This document shows positions 33,432-42,988 of a stretch of DNA of 64,000 nucleotides, piece after piece. A program made the position numbers and the translations under genes. The notes under the pieces were generated by a model, which worked only from the letters and a program-made list of their open reading frames with translations, searched no databases and was not told the origin of the DNA. Source of the stretch: Pseudomonas viridiflava (GTDB lineage Bacteria > Pseudomonadota > Gammaproteobacteria > Pseudomonadales > Pseudomonadaceae); assembly GCF_900589395.1 (NCBI RefSeq), contig NZ_UUIS01000058.1:1-64000 (forward strand), in the 5' to 3' direction. How positions within the stretch are numbered: position 1 is the stretch's first letter; each line of letters begins with the position of its first letter.

Positions 33432-33459
33432 ATATTACTGATTTTTATCAGTAATTCAA
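33432..33459 (-). promoter_or_regulatory. Promoter of tRNA-Lys with an internal inverted repeat
   Basis: On the minus strand a TTGAAT -35 box and a TAATAT -10 box are 16 bases apart, followed by a GC-rich ACGCCCCAC discriminator typical of stable RNA promoters. A perfect 9-bp inverted repeat (ATTACTGAT/ATCAGTAAT, 33434-33455) fills the spacer. Confidence 0.65.
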
Positions 33460-33477
33460 CACCCTCATGCAAAAAAA

Positions 33478-34152
33478 CTAAAAATAATTGGTCGGGTCTG
33501 TGACGCCGGCTGCCGCGAAGCCTTCGGCGCGCAGGCGGCAACTGTCACATTTGCGGCAGGCACGCCCTTGATCGTCGGCCTGATAGCACGACACCGTCAG
33601 CGAATAATCCACGCCCAACCTGATGCCTGCCGTGACGATATCGGCCTTGCTGAGGTTCTGCAGCGGCGCCTGGATGGTAAAGCCCTGCCCTTCCACACCG
33701 GCCTTGGTCGCCAGGTTGGCCAGGCGTTCGAAAGCCTCGACGAATTCGGGACGGCAATCAGGGTACCCGGAGTAGTCCACGGCGTTCACACCAATGAAAA
33801 TGTCCCGCGCCCCAAGCACTTCGGCCCAACCCAGCGCCAGCGACAGGAACACCGTGTTGCGGGCCGGCACATAGGTGACGGGAATACCTTCGGTGGGCGC
33901 TTCAGGGACGTCGATGCTGCTGTCGGTCAATGCCGAGCCGCCCATGCCGTCCAGATTCAGCCCGATCACCTTGTGCTCGATGGCGCCCAGGTCACGCGCC
34001 ACCCGCGCAGCCGCCTGCAGCTCAGCCCGGTGGCGCTGGCCATAGTCGAAACTCATGGTGTAGCAGGCGTAGCCCTCGGCACGGGCCATGGCCACCACGG
34101 TGGCGGAATCCAGGCCGCCAGACAACAGGATGACTGCTTTTTTATCGCTCAT
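33478..34152 (-). CDS. queC: 7-cyano-7-deazaguanine synthase QueC
   Basis: The 224-residue enzyme makes preQ0 from carboxydeazaguanine for queuosine in tRNA. The PP-loop ATP motif VILLSGGLDSAT is at residue 8, and the zinc-binding cysteines are in SCYQADDQGRACRKCDSC near 190. The ATG at 34152 is preferred because GAGGGGA lies seven bases upstream. A second ATG two codons earlier is too close to it. It follows queE by 12 bases in one operon. Confidence 0.96.
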   Translation of the reverse strand: MSDKKAVILLSGGLDSATVVAMARAEGYACYTMSFDYGQRHRAELQAAARVARDLGAIEHKVIGLNLDGMGGSALTDSSIDVPEAPTEGIPVTYVPARNTVFLSLALGWAEVLGARDIFIGVNAVDYSGYPDCRPEFVEAFERLANLATKAGVEGQGFTIQAPLQNLSKADIVTAGIRLGVDYSLTVSCYQADDQGRACRKCDSCRLRAEGFAAAGVTDPTNYF

Positions 34153-34164
34153 GTTCATTTCCCC

Positions 34165-34812
34165 TCAGCGCCCTGGCTCGTCGTCCCAAAGCAGTTTGTG
34201 CAATTGCATCTGCAGGCGTACCGGCAGATTGTCCGCCACTATCCAGTCGGCCAGATCGCGCCCCTTGAGCTGGTGATGGCTGGCCGAAAACAGCACTTCG
34301 CCAACACGCTCGTCAAGCCGGTACTGGATCAGCTTGGACACGGCCCAGTCATAGTCTTCGCGTGAGCAGATCACGAACTTGACCTGGTCGTTGGGCGTCA
34401 GCCATTGCATGTTTTCGTAGCGGTTACGCGACACTTCCAGAGACCCTGGCGTCTTGAGATCGACCACACGACTCACGCGTGGGTCGACCGCCGAGATGTC
34501 CAGGGCACCGCTGGTTTCCAGCGAAACCTGGTAACCGTCGTCACACAGACGCTTGAGCAAGGGAATCGCATTGGGCTGGGCCAACGGCTCACCGCCTGTC
34601 ACGCAGACGTAGCGGGGCTTCCAGGTTGCAACCTGCTCGACGATGGCATCCAGTGGGGTGATGGTCCCACCGGTAAAGGCGTAGGCGCTGTCGCAATACT
34701 GGCAACGCAGGGGACAGCCGGTCAGGCGCACGAATACCGTGGGCAGCCCGGCCGTTCGGGTTTCACCCTGCAGCGAGTGAAATATTTCGGTGATGCGTAG
34801 AGTGTCTTGCAT
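34165..34812 (-). CDS. queE: 7-carboxy-7-deazaguanine synthase QueE
   Basis: The 215-residue radical SAM enzyme converts carboxytetrahydropterin to carboxydeazaguanine. The [4Fe-4S] motif is GCPLRCQYCDSA (CX3CX2C) near residue 32, and VCVTGGEPLAQ near 75 is the SAM-binding glycine motif. The ATG at 34812 matches the family start MQDTLRITEIFHSLQGE. A GTG three codons upstream is possible, and no clear ribosome binding site is seen. Confidence 0.96.
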   Translation of the reverse strand: MQDTLRITEIFHSLQGETRTAGLPTVFVRLTGCPLRCQYCDSAYAFTGGTITPLDAIVEQVATWKPRYVCVTGGEPLAQPNAIPLLKRLCDDGYQVSLETSGALDISAVDPRVSRVVDLKTPGSLEVSRNRYENMQWLTPNDQVKFVICSREDYDWAVSKLIQYRLDERVGEVLFSASHHQLKGRDLADWIVADNLPVRLQMQLHKLLWDDEPGR

Positions 34813-34933
34813 AGGGGCCACGGGCGTAACAGCTAAACAGGCTGTCCGCCTCCGTCAGGCACTTCAGGGTATCCGCGCTCGCGTAATACCAGAAAGCGTA
34901 ATGAGCAAAAATTTCGGGTGCGAATTCTAACGA

Positions 34934-34964
34934 AAAAAGCCGCGACAAGCGCGGCTTTCTTCAA
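34934..34964 (-). terminator. Terminator of the tol-pal-cpoB operon
   Basis: AAAGCCGCG (34936-34944) and CGCGGCTTT (34950-34958) pair over a five-base loop, with a T-run on the minus-strand side, starting about 20 bases after the cpoB stop codon. Confidence 0.85.
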
Positions 34965-34979
34965 GAGCGGCCCGGACAA

Positions 34980-35792
34980 TCAGAGGCGTTGCAGGTCGCG
35001 CTGCGCCAATTGCGCAGCCGAAGTGCCAGGGTACTGGGCAACGACTTGCTGCAGAATGCCCTTGACCTTGTCGGTGTGACCCAGGCGACGCTCGACGTCG
35101 GCCAGTTTGTAAAGCGAATCCGGCACCTTGGCATGCTTCGGATAGGCCTGGCTGACTTTGGCAAACGCCTGGCCGGCACCTTGCAGGTCACCCTTGGCCA
35201 GGTTCACTTCACCCAGCCAGTACTGGGCATTGCCCGCATAACCACTGTTAGGGTATTTGCGCAGGAAAGCGGCGAAAGCCTGGCTGGCCTTGTCGAAATC
35301 CTTGGCCTTGACCAGGTCGAAGGCTGCTTCGTAGTAAAGCTTTTCCTTGGCCGGGTCAGGCGGCTCGGTCCCCGCTGCCGGTGCAGCATTGCTGACCGGG
35401 GCAACAGGCGTCCCACCGGCGTTTACTGCATTGCCAGCGGGTTGAGAATTATTGTTCGCCGCGGCAGCGCCACTGACGATACGTTGGTCGAGTTCCTGAT
35501 AACGCTCCAGGGCTTCCTGCTTGATGCGCTGGATGTCATTTTGCTGGACTTCGACGATACCGCGCAGACGCGCGATTTCTTCCTGCATCTGTTGCAACTG
35601 TAGAAACAGTTGACCCTGTGCGGAGGGCTGGGCCGCAACCCCGCCCCCCGCATAGGCGCCGGACGTACCATATCCCGCTGGCGGATAACTGCTGCCAGAG
35701 CCAGAATTGTCACCGACTACAGGTACCGCACCCCACGCAGCAAGCGGAAGGGTGAGAGCCAAAACGGTTAGAGCACGACGGCACGTTCGCAT
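34980..35792 (-). CDS. cpoB: Cell division coordinator CpoB (YbgF)
   Basis: The 270-residue periplasmic protein has a signal peptide (cleavage near AWG-AVP at about 22). A coiled-coil trimerisation segment (about 60-100, LQLQQMQEEIARLRGIVEVQQND) is followed by an Asn/Pro/Ala-rich linker and three TPR repeats (about 155-270). CpoB links Tol-Pal energy state to septal peptidoglycan synthesis. It follows pal by six bases and is the last gene of the operon, with a terminator just after. Confidence 0.95.
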   Translation of the reverse strand: MRTCRRALTVLALTLPLAAWGAVPVVGDNSGSGSSYPPAGYGTSGAYAGGGVAAQPSAQGQLFLQLQQMQEEIARLRGIVEVQQNDIQRIKQEALERYQELDQRIVSGAAAANNNSQPAGNAVNAGGTPVAPVSNAAPAAGTEPPDPAKEKLYYEAAFDLVKAKDFDKASQAFAAFLRKYPNSGYAGNAQYWLGEVNLAKGDLQGAGQAFAKVSQAYPKHAKVPDSLYKLADVERRLGHTDKVKGILQQVVAQYPGTSAAQLAQRDLQRL

Positions 35793-35798
35793 GTCAAA

Positions 35799-36305
35799 TT
35801 ACTTACGCAGTTCGACGCGACGGTTTTGAGCCCAGGATTGCTCGTCGTTGCCGGTGGCAACTGGACGCTCTTCACCGTAGGAAACCAGTTCCAGCTGAGC
35901 TGGGGAAACGCCTTGCAGCACCAGATAGCGCTGAACGGCTTTCGCACGACGCTCGCCCAGGGCCAGGTTGTACTCGCGAGTGCCACGCTCGTCAGTGTTG
36001 CCTTCCAGAACGACGCGAGCGCCATTGCCTTTCAGGTCCTTGGCGTGAACGTCCAGAGCGCGCAGGGCTTCTGGCTTCAGGTCCGAGCTGTCGTATTCGA
36101 AGTAGAAGGTGGTGATTGCGCGCAGAGCAGCTTCTTCGCTCAGGCTGCCGTCTACAGCACCGGTGTTGGCGCCGTAACCAGCGTTAGGATCTACAGCGCC
36201 AGTACCGCCGGCACCGGCATTGTCGCCGCCCTTGGAGGAGCAACCTACTGCTACAGCCATGGCCAGAGCCAGCGCAGCAAACTTACCAAACTTCAGCATT
36301 TCCAT
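35799..36305 (-). CDS. pal: Peptidoglycan-associated lipoprotein Pal (OprL)
   Basis: The 168-residue lipoprotein has the lipobox VAVGC (Cys22) and an OmpA-like domain (about 60-168). Peptidoglycan-binding motifs TTFYFEYDSSDL and EGNTDERGTREYNLALGERRA are present. It anchors the outer membrane to peptidoglycan and binds TolB. The ATG at 36305 has AGGAG seven bases upstream. A second ATG two codons later is also possible. It is 55 bases after tolB. Confidence 0.97.
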   Translation of the reverse strand: MEMLKFGKFAALALAMAVAVGCSSKGGDNAGAGGTGAVDPNAGYGANTGAVDGSLSEEAALRAITTFYFEYDSSDLKPEALRALDVHAKDLKGNGARVVLEGNTDERGTREYNLALGERRAKAVQRYLVLQGVSPAQLELVSYGEERPVATGNDEQSWAQNRRVELRK

Positions 36306-36360
36306 CTTGAAACTCCTAATGAACCCCAGTGTGTTAAGCAAAAACTTGTGTAGCGCCGCG

Positions 36361-37662
36361 TCAGTTCAGGTAAGGGGACCAGGACGGTTCTCTGACTTCG
36401 CCTTGAGCGGTAGGAAGCGGGAGCCTTACGCGTCCATTGATGGACACGAGCATCAAGACTCCCCGGCCCTGCTGGCGGGTGGCGTAGATTACCATGGTGC
36501 CGTTGGGCGCAACAGTAGGTGACTCATCAAGGTTACTGTCTGTGAGGATTTTTACGCTCCCACGGGCCAGGTCCTGAGCCGCCACCTTGAAGTTGGTGAA
36601 GCCTTCCTGACGATGGATCATCACCAGGGTCTTCTCGTCTGCCGACAGTTTCGGGTTGGCATTGTAGTTGCCCACGAAGGTCACGCGCTGGGCGCCACCA
36701 CCGGAAACGCTGGTCTTGTAGATCTGCGGCTTGCCGCCACGGTCAGACGTGAAGTAGAGGGTCGAGCCATCCTTGCCGAAGAACGGCTCGGTATCGATCG
36801 AAGAATCGTTGGTCACGCGAGTGATCTGGCGGCTGCCCAGATTCATCACATAAATTTCCGGATTACCGTCCTTGGACAGCACAAATGCCAGGCGGCTGCC
36901 GTCCGGCGACCAGGCCGGAGCACCGTTGAGGCCTTCGAAGTTGGTGATCTGCTCACGACGACCGGTATCGATGTGCTGCACGAAGATGCGCGGACGCTTC
37001 TGCTCGAACGACACATAGGCGATGCGCTTGCCATCGGGCGCAAAGCGCGGCGACAGGATCGGCTCGCGCGATTGCAGCAGCGTCACCGCACGGGCACCGT
37101 CGTAATCGGAACGCTGCAGGGTGTAGCGGGTGTTGGCTTCGGAGAAACGCTCAGCCGTCACGTACAGCATGCGGGTGGAAAATGCGCCCTTGATGCCGGT
37201 CAGCTTTTCAAACGACTGGTCGGCAATGTAGTGCGACATGTCGCGCAACTGATCGGTGGTGCCCGACACGTTGCCGGTATACACCTGTTGCTCGGTGGCC
37301 ACGTTGAACAGGGCATATTGCACCTGCAGGCGACCGCCGGCAGGAACGATGTTACCCACCATCACGTATTGCGCACCCAGCGCTTTCCAGTCACGGAATA
37401 CGACTTCGCTGGCCTGGACCGGCAAGCTGATCATGTTCTGGCGTGGCAGCGGCGTGTAATAACCAGAGTTGCGCAGGTCGTTGCCGATGATTTCCGCCAT
37501 GTCGTCAGGCAGGACGTTGCCGCCCTGCCAGCCGAAAGGCACCACGGCAATCGGGGTGGCACGGTCACTTCCGCTGGTGACCATAATGTTCTTTTCCTCT
37601 GCGACAGCCAATCCTGCCGCACAGCAAAGAACTACAAGCAGTCCTCGAAGAAGGTTAATCAC
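36361..37662 (-). CDS. tolB: Tol-Pal system protein TolB
   Basis: The 433-residue periplasmic protein has a signal peptide (cleavage near GLAVA at about 21) and an N-terminal alpha/beta domain. The six-bladed beta-propeller carries repeats such as LSPRFAPDGKRIAYVSF and APAWSPDGSRLAFVLS. It contacts Pal and TolA. Translation begins at GTG and overlaps the tolA stop by four bases (GTGA), so it is coupled to tolA. Confidence 0.97.
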   Translation of the reverse strand: MINLLRGLLVVLCCAAGLAVAEEKNIMVTSGSDRATPIAVVPFGWQGGNVLPDDMAEIIGNDLRNSGYYTPLPRQNMISLPVQASEVVFRDWKALGAQYVMVGNIVPAGGRLQVQYALFNVATEQQVYTGNVSGTTDQLRDMSHYIADQSFEKLTGIKGAFSTRMLYVTAERFSEANTRYTLQRSDYDGARAVTLLQSREPILSPRFAPDGKRIAYVSFEQKRPRIFVQHIDTGRREQITNFEGLNGAPAWSPDGSRLAFVLSKDGNPEIYVMNLGSRQITRVTNDSSIDTEPFFGKDGSTLYFTSDRGGKPQIYKTSVSGGGAQRVTFVGNYNANPKLSADEKTLVMIHRQEGFTNFKVAAQDLARGSVKILTDSNLDESPTVAPNGTMVIYATRQQGRGVLMLVSINGRVRLPLPTAQGEVREPSWSPYLN

Positions 37663-38825
37663 AAGGCTAGATCCTCAGGTGTGAATGTCATCTTGAATGA
37701 ACGATAGGGCGCGAACTCAGCTGGTTTGAGCCCCTGCATCTCTGTCAACCGACCAATATTCTTGACCGCTGCTACTGCCGAACTGTCGAACGGACCATCG
37801 CCACTGGACCTGGAAATGCTGACCGACGTCACGGTGCCGTCAGGCAACATGCCGATCTGCAGCACCACGGCCATACCCTTGCGCGCCGACGGCGGACGCG
37901 CCCAGCCTTCGGAAGCCCGCATGCGGATCAGGTCGTCGAAGCTGCCTGCCGTTTCATTGCCGACTTCGTCAGCCAGGGCCTGTTGACGCTCGGTCTTGTC
38001 GGAGAGCAGGTCGGCCAGTGCTTGCGCCTTCTTGTCTTCGGCAGCCTTGCGGGCAGCATCCTGAGCCTTCTTGGCAGCAGCGTCGGCCGTGGCCTTCTTC
38101 TTCGCGTCTTCGGCAGCTTTCTTCTTGGCGTCTTCGGCAGCCTGTTTCTTGGCGTCGTCAGCCGCCTTTTTCTTCGCCTCGTCAGCCGCCTTTTTCTTGG
38201 CCTCTTCGGCAGCTGCTTTCTTGGCGTCCTCGGCAGCGGCCTTCTTGGCCTCTTCCTCGGCTTTTTTCTTCGCCTCTTCTTCAGCCTTCTTCTTGGCTAT
38301 ATCAGCCAATTGTTTCTCTTCTGCCTTTTTGGCATCAGCGGCTTTCTTCGCATCGTCTGCAGCCGCCTTCTTGGCTTCATCGGCCGCTTTCTTGGCTTCT
38401 TCAGCCTTTTGCTCGGCTTTTTCCTCGGCGGCCTTTTCCTGGGCTTCCTTCTGCTCGGCGGCCTTGCGGGCCTCTTCGGCAGCCTTTTGTTCCTGGGCTT
38501 TTTGAGCGGCGTCGGTCTTCTTTTGTTCCGCCGCCTTTACAGCTTCCTGTTCGATCTTTTTCTGCTCCAACTGCTCGGCCTCACTCTGCCGGGCAGCGGT
38601 TTTCTTCGCCTCGCCTGCGATCTTCTGGTTGGTCTGGGTGGTTGCCTGACTTTTGGACTTGAGCTGGTACAGCGTAGCCTGAACCACCGGCTTGGCTTCA
38701 GGCAGCTCGGGGGTCATGGCAAAACTGACGAAGAGCGTGCCAAAGATCAGGATGTGCAGACCCACGGCCCAGACAGTAGGCCAGAAGTAGTTCTCCGAGG
38801 CGGACGGCTCTCGAATTGGTTGCAT
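37659..38825 (-). CDS. tolA: Cell envelope integrity protein TolA
   Basis: The 388-residue protein spans the periplasm between TolQR and TolB-Pal. One N-terminal transmembrane helix (about 17-38) is followed by a very long Ala/Lys/Glu helix (about 70-275) made of imperfect AEEAKKKA-type units. A C-terminal globular domain (about 285-388) follows. The repeated middle gives low-complexity DNA at 38000-38600. It starts within the tolR stop codon (TGATG) and overlaps tolB. Confidence 0.96.
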   Translation of the reverse strand: MQPIREPSASENYFWPTVWAVGLHILIFGTLFVSFAMTPELPEAKPVVQATLYQLKSKSQATTQTNQKIAGEAKKTAARQSEAEQLEQKKIEQEAVKAAEQKKTDAAQKAQEQKAAEEARKAAEQKEAQEKAAEEKAEQKAEEAKKAADEAKKAAADDAKKAADAKKAEEKQLADIAKKKAEEEAKKKAEEEAKKAAAEDAKKAAAEEAKKKAADEAKKKAADDAKKQAAEDAKKKAAEDAKKKATADAAAKKAQDAARKAAEDKKAQALADLLSDKTERQQALADEVGNETAGSFDDLIRMRASEGWARPPSARKGMAVVLQIGMLPDGTVTSVSISRSSGDGPFDSSAVAAVKNIGRLTEMQGLKPAEFAPYRSFKMTFTPEDLAL

Positions 38826-39289
38826 CAGGGCGCCTCGGTAATCAAGCCGACATTGGCAATCCCGGCTTTCTGCAGCCCGCCCATGGTCACCATCACCGAA
38901 CCATAGTCGACCGCCTTGTCACCGCGAATGAACACCTGTGTCTGCTTGCCGGCATCACGTCCGGAGGCCACGATCTTGGTGACGGCGCTGGTCAGTTGCG
39001 GCAAGGTCATGGCCTTGTCCATCTGCTTGTCGGTGTCGACTTCGCTGCCAAGGTTCCAGTAATAGGTCTTGTCGGCCTTGATCGAAATGGTCAGGACCTG
39101 ATTGTTGTTGTCCTGCGGCAAGGCCTCGCTGGAAACCTTGGGCAGATCGACCTTCACACCCTGGTTGATCATGGGGGCCGTCACCATGAAAATGACCAGC
39201 AGCACCAACATCACGTCGATGTAGGGCACCACGTTCATTTCGGCGACAGGCCTGCGTTTTTTGCGACGATCTCGAGCGATCAGAGCCAT
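38825..39289 (-). CDS. tolR: Tol-Pal system protein TolR
   Basis: The 154-residue ExbD/TolR protein has a short basic N-terminus and one transmembrane helix (about 19-40, NVVPYIDVMLVLLVIFMVTAP) containing the proton-channel aspartate of the YIDVML motif. A periplasmic domain follows. With TolQ it harvests the proton motive force for TolA. It follows tolQ by 14 bases. Confidence 0.97.
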   Translation of the reverse strand: MALIARDRRKKRRPVAEMNVVPYIDVMLVLLVIFMVTAPMINQGVKVDLPKVSSEALPQDNNNQVLTISIKADKTYYWNLGSEVDTDKQMDKAMTLPQLTSAVTKIVASGRDAGKQTQVFIRGDKAVDYGSVMVTMGGLQKAGIANVGLITEAP

Positions 39290-39303
39290 GGGGAATTAGC
39301 GCC

Positions 39304-39999
39304 TCATTCTTCGCTGGTGTGCACTTTGCGGTGCAGGATGGCCTGGAATTCATCGGCAAAGGTGTAATAGCGATTGATCAGGGTCTCGGTACGCGCCGCG
39401 AAGCGGTTGTAGGCCATGACGGCCGGGATCGCGGCGAACAGCCCGATGGCTGTTGCAATCAGGGCCTCGGCGATGCCCGGTGCGACCGTCGCCAGCGTGG
39501 CCTGCTGTGCGGTGGCCAGGCCACGGAAGGAGTTCATGATGCCCCATACGGTACCGAACAGGCCGACATACGGGCTGGTCGAACCGACCGTGGCCAGGAA
39601 CGACAGGCCGGTTTCCAGCTTCTCTTCCTCGCGCGAAATGGCCACGCGCATGGCACGGGCCACACCCTCCATCACTGCATCAGGATCGACGCCCGGCTGC
39701 TGGCGCAGACGAGAGAACTCCTTGAAGCCGGCACGGAAGATCTGCTCGACCCCCGAATCCGGGTCCGGGCTGCTACCGGCCTGACGATAGAGCTTGGACA
39801 GGTCGATACCCGACCAGAAGCGCTCTTCGAAGCTGTCCAGTGCGCGGCGACCGGCACGAATCATGTTGCTACGCTGAAAAATCATGACCCAGGAGGCGAC
39901 CGAGGCCGCCACCAGGCTCAGCATCACCAACTGAACGACAATGCTGGCATTGCTGACCAAACTCCACATGGAGGTATGGTCGACGACATTAGCTTCCAC
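39304..39999 (-). CDS. tolQ: Tol-Pal system protein TolQ
   Basis: The 231-residue ExbB/TolQ proton-channel protein has three transmembrane helices (about 18-40, 130-155 and 168-195) with SPYVGLFGTVWGIMNSF and the TAIGLFAAIPAV helix. The GTG at 39999 is chosen: it has AGGAG seven bases upstream and begins the family sequence EANVVDH. The frame is open 19 codons further. Its start overlaps the ybgC 3' end by 11 bases. Confidence 0.96.
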   Translation of the reverse strand: MEANVVDHTSMWSLVSNASIVVQLVMLSLVAASVASWVMIFQRSNMIRAGRRALDSFEERFWSGIDLSKLYRQAGSSPDPDSGVEQIFRAGFKEFSRLRQQPGVDPDAVMEGVARAMRVAISREEEKLETGLSFLATVGSTSPYVGLFGTVWGIMNSFRGLATAQQATLATVAPGIAEALIATAIGLFAAIPAVMAYNRFAARTETLINRYYTFADEFQAILHRKVHTSEE

Positions 40000-40465
40000 G
40001 CTGTATCTCCTGCTCTGAATCCGAATAGGTGCCCGTGTCGCGCTGATCATCGGCAAAGGCCGTGCGCAGCGCTTGGGGAATGGCCCGGGGTTTGAAACTA
40101 TCGGCGCTTACACACGCCACCAGAAACTGCCCTTCACAGAGCAGTGTTGCATCCGTTACCCGCCTGACCTGCTGACGAAATCGCAGGCTGGCACGGTTCA
40201 ATTCGATGACTTGCGCCGTGACTGACAATTCATCGTCCAGCCGTGCAGGCTTGTGATAACGCGCCTCGCTTGAATGCACGACGAACAACAGGTTCTCATC
40301 GGCCAGCCGGGACTGGAGAAAACCCAGTTGCCGCAGCCGCTCGGTACGAGCCCGCTCCATGAATTTCAGATAATTGACGTAGTAGACGACGCCGCCGGCA
40401 TCGGTGTCTTCGTAATAGACACGACACAGATGAGCGAACGACTGAACCCCGTTTTGCGCGCGCAT
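39989..40465 (-). CDS. ybgC: Acyl-CoA thioesterase YbgC
   Basis: The 158-residue hot-dog-fold thioesterase is the usual first gene of the tol-pal operon. The catalytic motif RVYYEDTDAGGVVYYVNYLKFMERART carries the aspartate of YEDTDAGG near residue 20. The enzyme hydrolyses acyl-CoA and interacts with phospholipid metabolism. Its 3' end overlaps tolQ. Confidence 0.94.
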   Translation of the reverse strand: MRAQNGVQSFAHLCRVYYEDTDAGGVVYYVNYLKFMERARTERLRQLGFLQSRLADENLLFVVHSSEARYHKPARLDDELSVTAQVIELNRASLRFRQQVRRVTDATLLCEGQFLVACVSADSFKPRAIPQALRTAFADDQRDTGTYSDSEQEIQRGS

Positions 40466-40601
40466 ACTCTAGTGCTTACTCCTCGGGTTGCCAATCAGGT
40501 GATACAACTGTTTTTCAACGTTTTGCAAAACCGGCCCGACTGCATCGCGCAACCGGACCCTCAACCCTGACAGGGCACGCTGCAAACGCGCCCCGATGCC
40601 A

Positions 40602-41660
<1,059 letters not shown>

Positions 41661-42269
41661 TTAACCCATCCCCTTCAAGGCACGGCGAATCAGATCGGCA
41701 CTGCTCAAGTCTTTGTCCTTGATCGCGGAGACGGCTTTGCTCGCCTCCTGAGGTTTGTAGCCCAGGGCAATCAGCGCGCTGACCGCATCGGCCTCTTCCG
41801 AGACTGCCGGCTCAAGCACACCAGGCCCGTTGGAAACCAGGGCGAATGTACCCGGCAAAGCCTCCCAGGCCTTGAAGCGATCCTTGAGTTCGACCAGCAG
41901 CCGCTCGGCGGTTTTCTTGCCGACCCCCGGAATACGGGTCAACGCAGACGTATCCTGCGCCTGGACGCAGCGAACCAGCTCGTCAACCTCAAGCCCCGAC
42001 ATCAAGGCCAGGGCCAGCTTGGGGCCCACGCCGTTGAGACGGATCAGCTCGCGAAACAGTTCGCGCTCGCGCTTCTCGAAAAAGCCATAAAGCAGGTGTG
42101 CGTCTTCACGCACCACAAGGTGGGTGTGCAGCGTCACGCTTTCACCGACATGTGGCAGCCGATACAGCGTGGTCATGGGCACTTCGAGCTCGTAACCGAC
42201 CCCATTGACATCCAGCACCAGGTGGGGTGGTTGCTTCTCGACCAGCGCACCGCGTAAACGTCCAATCAC
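41661..42269 (-). CDS. ruvA: Holliday junction binding protein RuvA
   Basis: The 202-residue protein has the three RuvA domains: an OB fold (MIGRLRGALVEKQPPHLVLDV), two helix-hairpin-helix motifs (LIRLNGVGPKLALALMS near 75 and LTRIPGVGKKTAERLLVEL near 110) and a C-terminal RuvB-binding helix bundle. It starts with GTG preceded by AGGAT and abuts ruvB. Confidence 0.98.
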   Translation of the reverse strand: MIGRLRGALVEKQPPHLVLDVNGVGYELEVPMTTLYRLPHVGESVTLHTHLVVREDAHLLYGFFEKRERELFRELIRLNGVGPKLALALMSGLEVDELVRCVQAQDTSALTRIPGVGKKTAERLLVELKDRFKAWEALPGTFALVSNGPGVLEPAVSEEADAVSALIALGYKPQEASKAVSAIKDKDLSSADLIRRALKGMG

Positions 42270-42358
42270 CGTCAGATCCTATTTCGCCCTTGGTCCACCG
42301 AAAAAGTGGACAAAATCGTGGCTGCAAGCAAGTAAAAAAATGCGAACGGATGCTGCAA

Positions 42359-42883
42359 TCAGAGCCGCAACCGCCCACCTCGACTGCGCGCCGCACTCAA
42401 CCCGTGAGGGGCCAGGCTGGAGCGGGTATGGGCATGGCACAAAGCAATGGCCAGCGCATCGGAGGCGTCGATCTGGGGCTTGCTGGTGAGCTTGAGCAAA
42501 TGCATGACCATCATCATCACCTGCTCTTTATTGGCGCCTCCGGTACCGGCCACCGCCTGCTTGACCTGGGTCGCACTGTACTCGGCGATTTCCAGCCCTT
42601 CTTCGGCCCCGGCCACGATGGCAGCACCCCGCGCCTGGCCCAGTTTGAGTGCAGAATCGGCATTGCGTGCCATGAAAACCCGCTCGATGCCCATGGTAAC
42701 CGGGCCATAGGCACGAATCACCTCGCGCACGCCACGAAACACAATCTGCAAGCGCTCGTGCAGCTCGCCATCACCGGTGCGGATACACCCGGAAGCCACG
42801 TATGTACAGCCACGACCACTGTCATGCACCACGCCATAGCCGGTGATGCGTGAACCCGGGTCAATACCAAGTATAAGAGTCAT
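42359..42883 (-). CDS. ruvC: Crossover junction endodeoxyribonuclease RuvC
   Basis: The 174-residue Holliday junction resolvase has the catalytic acidic residues in LGIDPGSRITGYGVV (Asp7), GIERVFMARNADSALKLGQARG (near 66) and DASDALAIALCHAH (near 140). It is the first of ruvC-ruvA-ruvB, with 89 bases before ruvA. The ribosome binding site is weak. Confidence 0.98.
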   Translation of the reverse strand: MTLILGIDPGSRITGYGVVHDSGRGCTYVASGCIRTGDGELHERLQIVFRGVREVIRAYGPVTMGIERVFMARNADSALKLGQARGAAIVAGAEEGLEIAEYSATQVKQAVAGTGGANKEQVMMMVMHLLKLTSKPQIDASDALAIALCHAHTRSSLAPHGLSAARSRGGRLRL

Positions 42884-42934
42884 AGTGCCAGCAGCCCGAC
42901 GCCGTCACCGACGCCCTATAAATGCAGAAGCCGA

Positions 42935-42959
42935 CGACCTGTCGGTTCACGACAGGTCG
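42935..42959. repeat. Perfect 10-bp hairpin between yebC and ruvC
   Basis: CGACCTGTCG (42935-42944) and CGACAGGTCG (42950-42959) pair over a five-base loop. No T-run follows on the minus strand, so it is not a standard terminator. It could be an mRNA processing or stability element, or an operator for ruvC. Confidence 0.6.
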
Positions 42960-42988
42960 ACGGCACTCTGGTATTGCTCGAGACCGGA

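Noticed and set aside
34813..34933. preQ1 riboswitch before queE
   Set aside because: I could not find the short C-rich loop and A-rich tail that form the preQ1 pseudoknot in this segment.
38000..38700. Low-complexity DNA considered as a separate repeat array
   Set aside because: It is fully explained by the Ala/Lys/Glu helix of TolA on the minus strand.
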